Shown here: positions 36,278-46,431 of the stretch, in pieces
Numbering within the stretch: position 1 is the stretch's first letter
Layout of the letters: every line of letters starts with the position of its first letter
Assembly (NCBI GenBank): GCA_902562015.1
Contig: CACERX010000001.1
Span: 62,001 to 126,000, forward strand
From: an uncultured SAR324 cluster bacterium
GTDB taxonomy: Bacteria > SAR324 > NAC60-12
DNA length: 64,000 nt
Direction of reading: 5' to 3'
Program-made: the position numbers and the translations under genes
The notes under the pieces: generated by a model
Databases searched by the model: none
The model's input: the letters and a program-made list of their open reading frames with translations, nothing else
Told to the model about the DNA's origin: nothing

Positions 36278-36971
36278 AATAAACAACATGGAAACTTCTT
36301 ATGGCCAGAGTCAAGTACTGTACGGTATTGATCTGAAGATAAATCAGGGTGAAGTTGTCACCCTTATTGGACGCAACGGCATGGGGAAAACAACTACAAT
36401 TAATTCCATTATGGGTCTGATTAAAATAAAATCCGGTTTAATTATTTTTGATGGGAATCATGTCCAAAATAAACCACCATACAAAGTTGCTAGAACAGGT
36501 ATTGGCCTGGTGCCTGAAGGTCGACAAATTTTTCCAAATCTAAGCGTATATGAAAACCTCGAGGCAACCTCTTCAAACAGGTACAAAAATAGTAATCCGT
36601 GGACACTCAATAGAGTTTTAAAACTATTCCCACGATTGAATGACAGATTAAAAAATATGGGGAATCAGCTATCAGGAGGAGAACAGCAAATGCTAGCAAT
36701 TGGGCGTGCATTGATGACAAACCCCCGACTGCTGATCTTGGATGAAGCTACAGAAGGGCTTGCTCCTTTAATCAAGAAGGAAATTTGGGATTGTTTAAAA
36801 GATTTAAAATCATCTGGACAGTCAATCCTTGTGGTAGATAAAAACATTAAGGCCCTTACAGACCTTGCTGATCGACATTATATAATGGAAAAAGGTAAAA
36901 TTGTTTGGATTGGGGATTCATCGAAACTGAACTCAAATAAAGAAATTCAAAATCAATATTTGGGAATTTAG
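36270..36971 (+). CDS. livF: ABC transporter ATPase, LivF-like
   Basis: About 233 residues, with Walker A GRNGMGKTTT, signature LSGGEQQMLAIGRAL, Walker B LLILDEATEGL and the characteristic LivF segment GLVPEGRQIFPNLSVYENL. In place of the switch histidine the sequence reads LVVDKNIKAL, so a lysine stands where many ABC ATPases have His (often varied in LivF-like subunits). I place the start at ATG 36270, overlapping livG by 8 bp; an upstream in-frame TTG at 36252 would add six residues without support. Confidence 0.92.
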   Translation: MLEINNMETSYGQSQVLYGIDLKINQGEVVTLIGRNGMGKTTTINSIMGLIKIKSGLIIFDGNHVQNKPPYKVARTGIGLVPEGRQIFPNLSVYENLEATSSNRYKNSNPWTLNRVLKLFPRLNDRLKNMGNQLSGGEQQMLAIGRALMTNPRLLILDEATEGLAPLIKKEIWDCLKDLKSSGQSILVVDKNIKALTDLADRHYIMEKGKIVWIGDSSKLNSNKEIQNQYLGI

Positions 36972-37026
36972 CAAAACATTTTTTAAATGCTGCCTGTTAC
37001 CACTTAACTTTTTAAGTTATGAAATA

Positions 37027-38634
37027 TCAGCCTTGAAGTAATGTCAGCACATTTTCAGGTAGTTGATTAGCTTGAGCCTGCATCGATTGACTTGCAGAAA
37101 GCAGAATCTGATTTCCTGTCAATTTTGACATCTCTGAAGCCATATCTGTGTCTCTAATTGTTGACTCTCCTTTTGTTATATTTTCTTCAGCGATCCTTAA
37201 TGAATTAAGATTGCTTTCGACTGCATTTTTCTGAAATGCTCCAATTCTGCCTCGATAAATTGTAATTTCATCAATCGCTTTATCAATTATTCTCCCAGCA
37301 TCATTGGCACCTTCTTTACTCGTTAAATCAATATCATAAAGACTTTTAAATCCGCTTTCATTTTCTACACCCATTCCCAAGTTATTTGTACGAATGCTTT
37401 TCAATGAGAAACTGCTCTCCATTCCTGGTTTAGGCCCAAGATTTACATTCTTAGTCTGTTGAGAAACATGTACATAACCTTCAATCATTGGGTTTTCAGG
37501 TGAACCAACAATTTCCTCCTGGGTTTCTTCAACGAATTCTAAACCAATGAATTCTCCCAGCTCGTTTTTTATAGGGACTTCTTTTAATCCTATTGTGCGA
37601 TCATATTGGACCGTAATTCCCTTTGCAGGCGATCCCCCATGGATGGCAGTTAAATACTGACCTTTTCCTCTGGCAGCCTGACCGCCAATTCTTCCGGCTA
37701 CATCAATACCTGGTTCAGCTAGCTCTGCTATATTAGCTTGTTTTGTCAACAAACCCGGAAGATTAGTCGTTACAGAAAAAGTGTGGTCTTCACCAAACTC
37801 CTTGTGCCTTAAGTAAAAAGTTGTATCTGGTGTCTCAAATGCCTCTAATGCTAATCCAGTGGATTTTATTCCTTCCTTTATTGCATGCATTACTATACCA
37901 CGAATATCTGCAGATGCTTGCTCAGCAGGAAAGCGTAAAGGATCTCGCCTGTGATTAGACAGAATTTCTTCAATGTTTTTGTTAACTACTCCTGAACTAG
38001 TATCTATTTCGACATTCTGGCCCCCTTCATTCAATAATATTCTTACCCCCGAAGCAATATTATCTACAGTCAATGGGATACTACCTTTTTTAAATGCCTG
38101 TGTACCTACTTGAGAAATATCAACTTCATATCCTTCTACAGGAGAAGCCTTTGTATCAGTTTCTGCACTCACAAATCTTAAATTATCTCCAACAGTGGCT
38201 CCATTTGTACCCAAGCTTCCATCAAGCAAATTTTTACCATTAAACATGGCTGTTTCCACTATTCGGTCTAAAGTTACAAGAAGGTCATCAACCTCCTGCT
38301 GATCTGCTTCAACCATACTTTCATCGTTCACCGCTTCATTTGCTGCATGAACTGAAAGCTGTTTAAGTGTTATCAAAATGTTACTGAATTCACTTAGGGC
38401 TCCTTCAGCTGTTTGAAACATTGCAATTGCACTGTCATTATTACTGTGAGCCTGTTTCAATCCAGCAATTTGTCCTCTTAAACGCTCTGAAGCAATCAAA
38501 TCAGCTGGTCCATCAGCTGCACTATTTATTCTGGTTCCTGAACTAAGTTTAGAAATTGAACTTTTGACATTTTTTAAATTGTTATCTGAGTGCCTCAATG
38601 TATTCAGTGACATGGCATTGCTTCTAATTTTCAT
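37027..38634 (-). CDS. fliC: Flagellin
   Basis: This 535-residue flagellin has conserved terminal domains. The N-terminus has MSLNTLRHSDNNLKNVKSSISKLSSGTRINSAADGPADL, matching the D0/D1 region, and the C-terminus ends ASQSMQAQANQLPENVLTLLQG. Between lie about 250 residues of variable surface-exposed domain with little recognisable similarity. It forms the extracellular flagellar filament. It has a good ribosome site (AGGGAG) and a sigma28-like promoter upstream. No other flagellar gene is in the window, so it is a stand-alone late gene, convergent with livF. Confidence 0.95.
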   Translation of the reverse strand: MKIRSNAMSLNTLRHSDNNLKNVKSSISKLSSGTRINSAADGPADLIASERLRGQIAGLKQAHSNNDSAIAMFQTAEGALSEFSNILITLKQLSVHAANEAVNDESMVEADQQEVDDLLVTLDRIVETAMFNGKNLLDGSLGTNGATVGDNLRFVSAETDTKASPVEGYEVDISQVGTQAFKKGSIPLTVDNIASGVRILLNEGGQNVEIDTSSGVVNKNIEEILSNHRRDPLRFPAEQASADIRGIVMHAIKEGIKSTGLALEAFETPDTTFYLRHKEFGEDHTFSVTTNLPGLLTKQANIAELAEPGIDVAGRIGGQAARGKGQYLTAIHGGSPAKGITVQYDRTIGLKEVPIKNELGEFIGLEFVEETQEEIVGSPENPMIEGYVHVSQQTKNVNLGPKPGMESSFSLKSIRTNNLGMGVENESGFKSLYDIDLTSKEGANDAGRIIDKAIDEITIYRGRIGAFQKNAVESNLNSLRIAEENITKGESTIRDTDMASEMSKLTGNQILLSASQSMQAQANQLPENVLTLLQG

Positions 38635-38719
38635 TTTGTTCTCCCTATTGTTTGTCTAACTTGTAATGTTTTTCATCAAAGCTGGTTAATTTGCCCAGCT
38701 GGAAAAACACTTGTTTTGC

Positions 38720-38746
38720 TTTTCGGAATATTCTGAAAAAACTTTA
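38720..38746 (-). promoter_or_regulatory. Sigma28 (FliA)-type promoter of the flagellin gene
   Basis: On the minus strand TAAA, a 15-base spacer and TCCGAAAA match the flagellar sigma28 consensus (TAAA, 15 bases, GCCGATAA) at the full -35 core and six of eight -10 bases. It lies about 90 bp upstream of the flagellin ATG. A 6-bp hairpin (agctgg/ccagct) in the predicted leader could affect mRNA stability. Confidence 0.65.
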
Positions 38747-38782
38747 TTCAAAATTTCAAAAAAATCACTTTATATTTTAATA

Positions 38783-40003
38783 TTATATATTTGATGGCAT
38801 CATCTCCACAGTTATCCTGTCCGCTAAAAGCATCCCTTTCGGTGTTAAACAAAAATTATTATTTTTCTTTAATGCATGACCCTGTTCATAAAGTAAATTT
38901 ACATATTGTTCTTGTCTAAGGCTCCATTTCAATTCAAATCGTTCAACCCATCCCTTCAGGTTTACACCTTTACTACACCTCAATCCTAGCATCAGAAATT
39001 CTAATGCAAGCTGAGTATTTGAAAGTTGTTCTTCAAATTGAAAAAGTAAAGTATTTTTTTTCAAATTGCTAATATAAGTTTTTATTGATCCAATGTTTGC
39101 TCTACGAGTCTTCTCATAAAATGAATGGGCACCAGTGCCAAAACCAAGATATTCTTTTCCTGACCATACAAGCAGGTTATTTCTACTTTCGTTCCCTTTC
39201 CTTGAAAAATTTGAAACTTCATACTGAATTAGACCTGCTGCTTTCAATCGACTAACTGCCCATAAATACATTTCCTCATATTGTTCCTGATTTTCATTAA
39301 CCCAATTACAGATTTGCATATTTTTACCAAAAGGTGTCCGTTCATGAATTTCAAGTCCATATAAAGATATATGATTAGGATTGTAGGAAATGGCTGCTTC
39401 TACATCCATTTTAAACATTGAAACATTTTGTCCAGGTATTCCGAACATCAAATCTATGTTCCAATTTTGTAAAGGAGAGTTTACTATTTCTTCGCACGCT
39501 CTTCGCAAATCAGAAGCACCATGACAACGCCCAAGCTTACTAAGTATAGAGTCTTGGAAACTTTGGCCTCCTAAACTCAAGCGATTGACTCCGATTTTAG
39601 CAAGATTTTTTAAATATTCCGGATTAACATCTTCAGGATTCATTTCAAACGTAATTTCAACATTTTTTGAAAAGGTTAAATGCTCTCTTACTTTTGAAAG
39701 CAGATTCGATAATTCAGGTATACTAAGTCGAGATGGAGTCCCTCCGCCGACATAAATCGATTCAAGAAATTTTTTATCATTACTCTTTTGACTATCACTC
39801 TCTTTCTGACTTTTTCCTTTAATTTCTCCTAAAACCATGTAAATTTCTTTCGACATTTCCGTAATATATTTACTATGTAAGTCAGAATGGTCTTTACAGA
39901 CAGCAAAGGAGCAAAATGGGCAAATTTCTCGGCAAAACGGTATATGAAGATAAATAGCTGATATGGGGCTATATTTTTTATTTTTTTTGTGTGATTTATA
40001 CAA
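38783..40003 (-). CDS. hemW: HemW-like radical SAM protein (coproporphyrinogen III oxidase family)
   Basis: This 406-residue protein has the radical SAM motif IPFCREICPFCSFAVC (Cys24, Cys28, Cys31), YVGGGTPSRL, VNRLSLGGQSFQDSILSKLGRCH and IDLMFGIPGQ, plus the HemN-type C-terminal domain. HemW proteins carry heme and use a [4Fe-4S] cluster; they are often misannotated as oxygen-independent coproporphyrinogen oxidase. The CxxxCxxCxxxxC spacing and about 400-residue length fit HemW better than HemN. The gene is on the minus strand, 149 bp upstream of fliC. Confidence 0.85.
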   Translation of the reverse strand: MYKSHKKNKKYSPISAIYLHIPFCREICPFCSFAVCKDHSDLHSKYITEMSKEIYMVLGEIKGKSQKESDSQKSNDKKFLESIYVGGGTPSRLSIPELSNLLSKVREHLTFSKNVEITFEMNPEDVNPEYLKNLAKIGVNRLSLGGQSFQDSILSKLGRCHGASDLRRACEEIVNSPLQNWNIDLMFGIPGQNVSMFKMDVEAAISYNPNHISLYGLEIHERTPFGKNMQICNWVNENQEQYEEMYLWAVSRLKAAGLIQYEVSNFSRKGNESRNNLLVWSGKEYLGFGTGAHSFYEKTRRANIGSIKTYISNLKKNTLLFQFEEQLSNTQLALEFLMLGLRCSKGVNLKGWVERFELKWSLRQEQYVNLLYEQGHALKKNNNFCLTPKGMLLADRITVEMMPSNI

Positions 40004-40486
40004 TTATTTTACCTTAAATATCAGCTTCTTAATTGTTACTATTTGATTTAGCAGGAGATATTTTTTGTTGATTTTTTGAATTCTATTACCTAAATTATAT
40101 TGTCCTTATCCTAGTTATTTTGCTGTGCTGCCAAAAATTCAGGCATACTTCAATATGAGATGGTTATTTTGTCTGAATTGAGTCAACAGAATATTTATTT
40201 TAGAAATAAATAATTAGGTAAAATTAATTTTTCAGTTAAAATTATTTGAGTTTATTTGACTCTTTAATTAATCTATAATTTAATGGTAGTTCGATCTTAA
40301 ACACTTTAACTATTTAAGGATTTTACTGGAAAATTGTTACTAGTATTCTGCATACGGATGAATAAATTAGCAATGTGAATCCAACCGAATATACTTGTTC
40401 ACGAAAGGTATCCTTTAGAGGGATCTAGCGCACCATGGATTTGGTAATCTTCAAAAAATAGAATACAAATCACTTAAAAGGTATTC
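40004..40486. other. 483-bp gene-free interval upstream of nrdJ
   Basis: This lies between the divergent hemW-like and nrdJ genes. I looked for a cobalamin riboswitch, because nrdJ is B12-dependent, and for paired NrdR boxes. Neither is recognisable. A short palindrome aaagg-tat-ccttt lies near 40403-40415, with a possible small hairpin (gtgaa/ttcac) upstream of it. Otherwise the interval is featureless and AT-rich. Confidence 0.4.
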
Positions 40487-43400
40487 ATGAAAATCAAGCG
40501 CCTATTCACCATGGAAGGTGAAGGACCATATCAATCTTTAGAATTCGAAAACCGCACTTCAGTTATACGTAACCCAGACGGCTCTGTAGTCTCAGAATGG
40601 GATAATGTGACTGTGCCAAAACACTGGTCGCAGGTGGCTACAGATATCATGGCACAAAAATATTTTCGAAAAGCTGGTATTCCCAAAAAGCTTAAACCAG
40701 CCAAAGAAAAAGGAATTCCTACCTGGTTACAACCTTCTTTGCCTGATCAATTTGAGTCTGATCAAGAAAAAAATGAGACTGATTCTGCTGAGAAGGAAGG
40801 TAGTGCATCTGAAACAGACGCGAGGCAAGTTTTTCATAGGATGGCAGGTTGCTGGACTTATTGGGGCTATAAATATAACTATTTCGATACTGAAGAAGAT
40901 GCTCGCGCATTCTACGAGGAGCTTTGTTACATGCTTGCCAACCAAATGGCTGCTCCAAATTCACCTCAATTGTTCAATACCGGGTTAAACTGGGCTTATG
41001 GTCTGAATGGCCCCCCACAGGGTCATTATTTTGTTGATCCAAAATCTGAAAAAGTTGTTCCATCAGTAGATGCTTACACTCGACCTCAACCTCATGCATG
41101 CTTCATACAGTCAGTCAAGGATGACTTGGTTCGTGAAGGTGGAATAATGGATTTATGGACACGAGAAGCCAGATTATTTAAATACGGGTCTGGAACGGGA
41201 TCCAATTTTTCTGACTTACGTGGTGATATAGAACCGCTTTCAGGTGGAGGAATATCTTCAGGACTGATGTCATTTCTAAAAATTGGTGATACAGCAGCAG
41301 GTTCAATTAAGTCCGGAGGCACCACACGAAGAGCTGCGAAAATGGTCTGTCTAGATGCGGATCACCCTGATATTGAACAATTTATCAACTGGAAAGTTCA
41401 TGAAGAACAAAAAGTTGCAGCCTTAGTTTCTGGCTCAAAAACAATTAAAAAAATAATAAATGAATTGTTTGAAGCAATTAACGATTGGGATAACGAAGAT
41501 GAAAAATATGATCTAAAACTTAACAAAAAACTGCAAATAGTTGGCAAAAAAGCCCGAAAAGCAGATATGCCACTCAGCTATGTCTATCGAATAATCCACC
41601 TCTCAAGACAGGGATACACCAAAGTTGAATTTGATGAATATGATGAAGATTGGAATTCTGAAGCATATCAAACTGTTTCAGGGCAAAATTCAAACAATTC
41701 TGTAAGACTTAATAATGAATTCATGCAAGCGGTGGAACAAGACAAGGAATGGAACCTTTATTGGCGCGTTGAGAAAGTTAATGCTCAAAAAGAAGGGAGA
41801 ACACCAGTCCCATGTAAAACCCTGAAAGCATCTGAATTATGGGAAGAGATTGCCTATGCGGCATGGGCTTCGGCAGACCCTGGAATTCAGTACCATACGA
41901 CTATCAACGAATGGCACACTTGCCCCGCTGACGGTCCGATAAGGGCATCAAATCCATGCAGTGAATATATGTTCTTAGATGACACTGCCTGTAATTTGGC
42001 TTCTCTGAATTTATTGCATTTTTGTGACCCAAGAACAGGAGAAATTGATGTAACAAAATTAAGACATGGTTCTCGAATCTGGACAATTGTTCTGGAGATA
42101 AGTGTCTTAATGGCGCAGTTCCCAAGCAAAAATATTGCAGAATTATCTCACAAATTCAGGACATTAGGTTTGGGTTACGCCAACTTAGGGACCTATTTAA
42201 TGGTAAACGGCATACCTTATGACTCACCTGAAGCCCTTGGAATATGCGGTTCTATAACATCCATTATGCATATGACAGCTTATGCCACGTCTGCTGAGAT
42301 GGCCAAAGAGCTCGGTACTTTTCCAGGATATGAGAGAAACAAGGAGAATATGCTTCGTATTATCCGGAACCACCGCAGAGCAGCATTCCGTGCTCCGGAT
42401 AGCGAATACGAAAGTTTAACCATCAAGCCAATAGGAATCGACAGCCAGCATTGTCCTCCAGAACTTCTCAAGGCAGCCCAACAGGATTCAAATTTAGCCC
42501 TGAAAATGGGGGAAAAATATGGTTTCAGAAACGCACAGGTCACGGTAATTGCTCCTACCGGTACTATCGGTTTGCTGATGGATTGTGACACTACTGGCAT
42601 CGAACCTGACTTTGCTTTGGTGAAGTTTAAGAAACTAGCAGGAGGCGGTTACTTTAAAATAATAAATAACTCTATACCACCTGCATTGAAGAAACTAGGT
42701 TATAACAACACACAAATAACTGATATTGTCCATTATATTAAGGGTCACGCACGTTTAGACGGTAGCCCCTGCATCAACACAAACGTATTACGTGCCAAGG
42801 GTTTTACTGACGATTTAATCAAGCAATTAGAAGATCAATTGCCCTCAGCATTTGATATTAGCTTCGTATTTAACCACTACACCCTAGGGGAAAAATTTTG
42901 CAAGGAAACATTAGGTATAACAGATGATCAGTTGGGAGATTTTGAATTCAGTGTTCTTAAACATCTTGGATTTACCAGCAAAGAAATAGAAGCTGCGAAC
43001 GACTATATTTGTGGCACAATGACCATTGAAGATGCTCCACATATCAAACAGGAGCATTATAGCGTTTTTGACTGTGCAAATAAATGCGGTCGCAATGGTA
43101 AACGTTTTATTGCTCCAGAGGCTCATATCCAGATGATGTCAGTTGCACAGCCTTTTATTTCTGGGTCTATTTCTAAAACTATCAATATTCCAAACGAAGC
43201 AAATGTTAACGATTTTAAAGAAGCATATTTAAAATCATGGCTTAAAGGCTTAAAATGTAACGCACTTTATCGTGACGGCTCCAAGCTAAGCCAGCCACTA
43301 AATGTTAACGTTGATAAATACATTTGGGATGAGGATGATTTAGATTTAGAAATTGAAAATTCACAGCCAGCACAAGTACGAATTGCCGAAAAAATAATTC

Positions 43401-44185
43401 ACCGCTACATTGCAAAAAGAAGAAGATTACCACACCGTCGAAAAGGGTATACACAAAAAGCCGTTATTGGAGGACACAAAATTTATCTGCGTACTGGCGA
43501 ATATGAGGACGGTACAATTGGAGAAATATTTGTTGACATGCATAAGGAGGGAGCTGCATTCAGGAGTTTGATGAATAGTTTTGCGATAGCAATTTCTCTC
43601 GGTCTTCAACATGGTGTTCCAATTGAAGAATTTATCGAAGCCTTTATATACACTAAATTTGAACCTAATGGTATTGTCTCAGGTAATAACTCAATAAAAA
43701 TGAGTACTTCAATTATAGATTATATTTTCCGTGAACTCGCTATTTCATACCTTGGTCGTAATGAACTGGCACATGTACACCCGGATGAATTACAGGCCAG
43801 TGCAGTTCATACGCAAAATGAAGTTGAACCTGAATTTGATAACGAACAGATCATCTCGGAAAGGACTCTGAGTACAGAAGAAAGTCAGGAATTCATTGAA
43901 AATGAGAATATCGGATATGAGGGAGTAGATTTTACTTTGTTAAAAAATACTGAATCTGAACTCGAGAACGCTCATACTGATTATTCAAGCAATAAAGATT
44001 TTACTGGTGACTCTGAGTTAGAACAGTGGGAAACATTAAACCGTTCCACGGAAAGCCTTGCTCAAGAAGCACGGATGAAAGGCTACGAAGGTGAAGCGTG
44101 TCACACATGCCAGCAATTCACAATGGTAAGAAACGGGTCTTGTCTCAAGTGTGCATCCTGCGGAGCAACTAGCGGTTGTTCATAA
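40487..44185 (+). CDS. nrdJ: Class II (B12-dependent) ribonucleoside-diphosphate reductase NrdJ
   Basis: This 1232-residue protein is the long proteobacterial NrdJ type, reducing ribonucleotides to deoxyribonucleotides with adenosylcobalamin and no oxygen requirement. Visible are the catalytic barrel with [23 protein letters not shown] (active-site NxCxE), [22 protein letters not shown], a TSCPD-type C-terminal domain ([31 protein letters not shown]) and the redox/zinc tail CHTCQQ...[13 protein letters not shown]. The acidic linker before the tail is low complexity. Length and continuous domains argue against an intein. It is monocistronic or leads into the gspK-like gene 150 bp on. Confidence 0.95.
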   Translation: MKIKRLFTMEGEGPYQSLEFENRTSVIRNPDGSVVSEWDNVTVPKHWSQVATDIMAQKYFRKAGIPKKLKPAKEKGIPTWLQPSLPDQFESDQEKNETDSAEKEGSASETDARQVFHRMAGCWTYWGYKYNYFDTEEDARAFYEELCYMLANQMAAPNSPQLFNTGLNWAYGLNGPPQGHYFVDPKSEKVVPSVDAYTRPQPHACFIQSVKDDLVREGGIMDLWTREARLFKYGSGTGSNFSDLRGDIEPLSGGGISSGLMSFLKIGDTAAGSIKSGGTTRRAAKMVCLDADHPDIEQFINWKVHEEQKVAALVSGSKTIKKIINELFEAINDWDNEDEKYDLKLNKKLQIVGKKARKADMPLSYVYRIIHLSRQGYTKVEFDEYDEDWNSEAYQTVSGQNSNNSVRLNNEFMQAVEQDKEWNLYWRVEKVNAQKEGRTPVPCKTLKASELWEEIAYAAWASADPGIQYHTTINEWHTCPADGPIRASNPCSEYMFLDDTACNLASLNLLHFCDPRTGEIDVTKLRHGSRIWTIVLEISVLMAQFPSKNIAELSHKFRTLGLGYANLGTYLMVNGIPYDSPEALGICGSITSIMHMTAYATSAEMAKELGTFPGYERNKENMLRIIRNHRRAAFRAPDSEYESLTIKPIGIDSQHCPPELLKAAQQDSNLALKMGEKYGFRNAQVTVIAPTGTIGLLMDCDTTGIEPDFALVKFKKLAGGGYFKIINNSIPPALKKLGYNNTQITDIVHYIKGHARLDGSPCINTNVLRAKGFTDDLIKQLEDQLPSAFDISFVFNHYTLGEKFCKETLGITDDQLGDFEFSVLKHLGFTSKEIEAANDYICGTMTIEDAPHIKQEHYSVFDCANKCGRNGKRFIAPEAHIQMMSVAQPFISGSISKTINIPNEANVNDFKEAYLKSWLKGLKCNALYRDGSKLSQPLNVNVDKYIWDEDDLDLEIENSQPAQVRIAEKIIHRYIAKRRRLPHRRKGYTQKAVIGGHKIYLRTGEYEDGTIGEIFVDMHKEGAAFRSLMNSFAIAISLGLQHGVPIEEFIEAFIYTKFEPNGIVSGNNSIKMSTSIIDYIFRELAISYLGRNELAHVHPDELQASAVHTQNEVEPEFDNEQIISERTLSTEESQEFIENENIGYEGVDFTLLKNTESELENAHTDYSSNKDFTGDSELEQWETLNRSTESLAQEARMKGYEGEACHTCQQFTMVRNGSCLKCASCGATSGCS

Positions 44186-44335
44186 AAATCTCAGCAGATT
44201 TAAATTGTTGAGAAACAAGTCTTAGGTTTTTATTAAATTCAGAACCAGAGCCCTTCTTTTCTGCTGAAAACTTTGTAAGTAGTTGATTTGAAAACAGACT
44301 GACTTCAAAGTAAATAGCTCATCATTTACCTGAAA

Positions 44336-45580
44336 GTGAACTCCCCTTTACAATTGCGAAAATTTTCAAGAGGTGGAATCGCCTTGCTGATCACCTTAGT
44401 AATATTAGCTTTACTAGCTGTTTTCATGACAGAGTTTTCATTTGAAACAAAACTTGAAACAAGTGGAATTCAAAATTACCAAGCATCTTTCAAGGCCAGA
44501 AATGCTGTTAAATCTATGTTTAAAGCTGTTCTCGAAGGTTTGGAAAGTAATGAAGAGATTAAATTTTTCAGAAAGTACGTTCGGAGCTTATTATCAATAG
44601 GAAACTCAGGCAGAGAAATATCTATTTTAAACCCACCTGAGCCTTTCAAACTTCCTGTAGGAGTAATCTCTGATTTTCCTGATGTTACTTTTTACTCGCC
44701 CTACATACGTCCTATAGATCATCTATATAACCTTAATCGTATCCAAACACCACCTTTTAGAACAGTAAATCCCGAATCAAAATCAGATGTGCATCTTGCA
44801 AATCAATTTATAAATATTCTTAACAAATGGAACAATAGCAGTAAATCCGATAACAGAGAAACTTTATTTTTGAAAAATATGAAGTTTGACAATAATGAAA
44901 TATTAAAGTTGTATGCAGCAATTTTCGACTGGATGGATAAGGACTCATATATTTATGATTCATCGATTTACGGTGCAATAGGAGCAGAAAAAGAAATATA
45001 TATTTTTTCTGAGCCACAAATTGAAATTAAAAACGGATATTTTGATCAATTAAGTGAAATAATGCTGATCAATGCTATTAAAGAAAAAGGAATCCCAAAG
45101 AAGTTTTGGGCTGAGAGTTTCACTACATTTCCGGTTGGCAATAAATATGTATCTTCTTCAAATCATACGTCCATAAATCCGCGAATAAATATTAATTTGG
45201 CTACATTTCAAGAAATTGTTGAATTTCTAGAGCAATATGACCAGCAAACAAATTATTTCATAAACTTCTCTCAATCAAATTTCGAAAACAATTATTCACA
45301 AAATTTTTATCAAAAAAGAATTGAGATTGCAGAAGAGCTGACTAAACTGCCCAGGATAAAACTCAAAAAAAAAGACATAAAAACCAAATTAAGAAATATC
45401 ACTCAATATTATAGCAAAGCGGATGAATATTTCACTCCTTATAGTTATTGGTACGAAATACATCTTAAAACTGAAATCAGTAAAGTAATCGCTGATTTAA
45501 AGGCAATTATATCGGTTGAAAGAAATGTAGATACAGGAATAGCAAAAGAAATAATTATTCACGATTTTTTGCTTAATTAA
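44336..45580 (+). CDS. gspK: Type II secretion minor pseudopilin GspK-like
   Basis: This 414-residue protein has a prepilin-type N-terminus, FSRGG before IALLITLVILALLAVFMTEFSFE. The pilin helix lacks the usual Glu5, as is normal for GspK. The large periplasmic part contains the helix-hairpin-helix-like segment NPRININLATFQEIVEFLEQY (weakly conserved) typical of GspK. GspK caps the pseudopilus tip. The usual neighbours gspL/gspM are absent; birA follows 6 bp later. The start is GTG at 44336, with no nearby ATG that keeps the leader. Confidence 0.78.
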   Translation: MNSPLQLRKFSRGGIALLITLVILALLAVFMTEFSFETKLETSGIQNYQASFKARNAVKSMFKAVLEGLESNEEIKFFRKYVRSLLSIGNSGREISILNPPEPFKLPVGVISDFPDVTFYSPYIRPIDHLYNLNRIQTPPFRTVNPESKSDVHLANQFINILNKWNNSSKSDNRETLFLKNMKFDNNEILKLYAAIFDWMDKDSYIYDSSIYGAIGAEKEIYIFSEPQIEIKNGYFDQLSEIMLINAIKEKGIPKKFWAESFTTFPVGNKYVSSSNHTSINPRININLATFQEIVEFLEQYDQQTNYFINFSQSNFENNYSQNFYQKRIEIAEELTKLPRIKLKKKDIKTKLRNITQYYSKADEYFTPYSYWYEIHLKTEISKVIADLKAIISVERNVDTGIAKEIIIHDFLLN

Positions 45581-45586
45581 TAAATT

Positions 45587-46426
45587 ATGTCAAGAATAAT
45601 AGGTAATAGAATAATTTATTTTAATCAAATTGATTCAACTAATTCATACCTTAAGTCCAAACAGGAATTACTCCAACAGCATGGATTAGTAGTACGCACA
45701 GACATGCAAACTTCTGGTCGTGGCAGGGCATCAAGGAAGTTTGTTTCACTACCTGGAAAAAACATCACCTTTTCTGTGGTTTTGCATCCTCAAAAACCTG
45801 CATCAGAGATTCAAATATATTCTTTGTTAGCAAGTGTGGTTGTTGCACGTGTACTTGAAAATTATGTAAACTCAATCCGCCTTAAATGGCCAAATGATGT
45901 GATTGTTAGTGGGAAAAAAATATGTGGCATTTTGCTCGAAACAATAAATATTCCAAAACATAATTTTCCAATACTGATAATGGGAATTGGTTTAAATACA
46001 AAGGGGAGCTATAAGGATTATCCAGATGATTTAAAAAAAATTGTGACAACATTGGAATTTGAAATGTCGAGAAATTCGGGAACCAAACTTAATATAGAAT
46101 CATCTATTCTTAAAAATGAGAACATATTTAATCAGCTACTACATGAATTAGAGCGCTGCCTAGAAGAATTCAGTGAAATCAATAAAATTCCCGGTAACAA
46201 AAAAATAATTGACGGTCGATCGGATCTGTTAAATGAATGGCTTAACAGGAGCAGGGCAAAAGGTAGGAAGGTATGCAGTTTGTATGACGCAAAAGGTCAG
46301 AGAAATTCTAAAGGGAAATTAGGTATCATTGAAGGACTAACAAGTGAAGGTTATCTCCAAATCCGTACAGAAACTGGGGAAATCTTGACACATGTTTCTG
46401 GTGACATAATTGATTTAAATGATTGA
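45587..46426 (+). CDS. birA: Biotin-[acetyl-CoA-carboxylase] ligase
   Basis: This 279-residue monofunctional biotin protein ligase has IDSTNSYLKS, the biotinyl-AMP motif TSGRGRASRKF, SIRLKWPNDVIVSGKKICGILLE and an SH3-like C-terminal domain (GIIEGLTSEGYLQIRTETGEILTHVSGDI). It lacks the N-terminal DNA-binding domain, so it attaches biotin to carboxylase carrier protein but does not act as a repressor. It is sandwiched between gspK (6 bp) and coaX (5 bp). Confidence 0.93.
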   Translation: MSRIIGNRIIYFNQIDSTNSYLKSKQELLQQHGLVVRTDMQTSGRGRASRKFVSLPGKNITFSVVLHPQKPASEIQIYSLLASVVVARVLENYVNSIRLKWPNDVIVSGKKICGILLETINIPKHNFPILIMGIGLNTKGSYKDYPDDLKKIVTTLEFEMSRNSGTKLNIESSILKNENIFNQLLHELERCLEEFSEINKIPGNKKIIDGRSDLLNEWLNRSRAKGRKVCSLYDAKGQRNSKGKLGIIEGLTSEGYLQIRTETGEILTHVSGDIIDLND

Positions 46427-46431
46427 TTTAA

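Noticed and set aside
37002..37017. Terminator between the convergent livF and flagellin genes (acttaa/ttaagt hairpin)
   Set aside because: The stem is only AT-rich 6-bp and there is no T-run; too weak to annotate.
40004..40486. Cobalamin riboswitch upstream of nrdJ
   Set aside because: No recognisable B12-box or matching stem pattern found by eye.
40487..44185. Intein or domain insertion in nrdJ, suggested by its 1232-residue length
   Set aside because: The sequence reads continuously through catalytic barrel, TSCPD-like domain and cysteine tail without intein splice motifs; long NrdJ proteins are normal in many proteobacteria.
43800..44185. Separate small zinc-finger gene at the 3' end of nrdJ
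   Set aside because: The cysteine-rich end is continuous in frame with nrdJ and is the family's normal redox tail.
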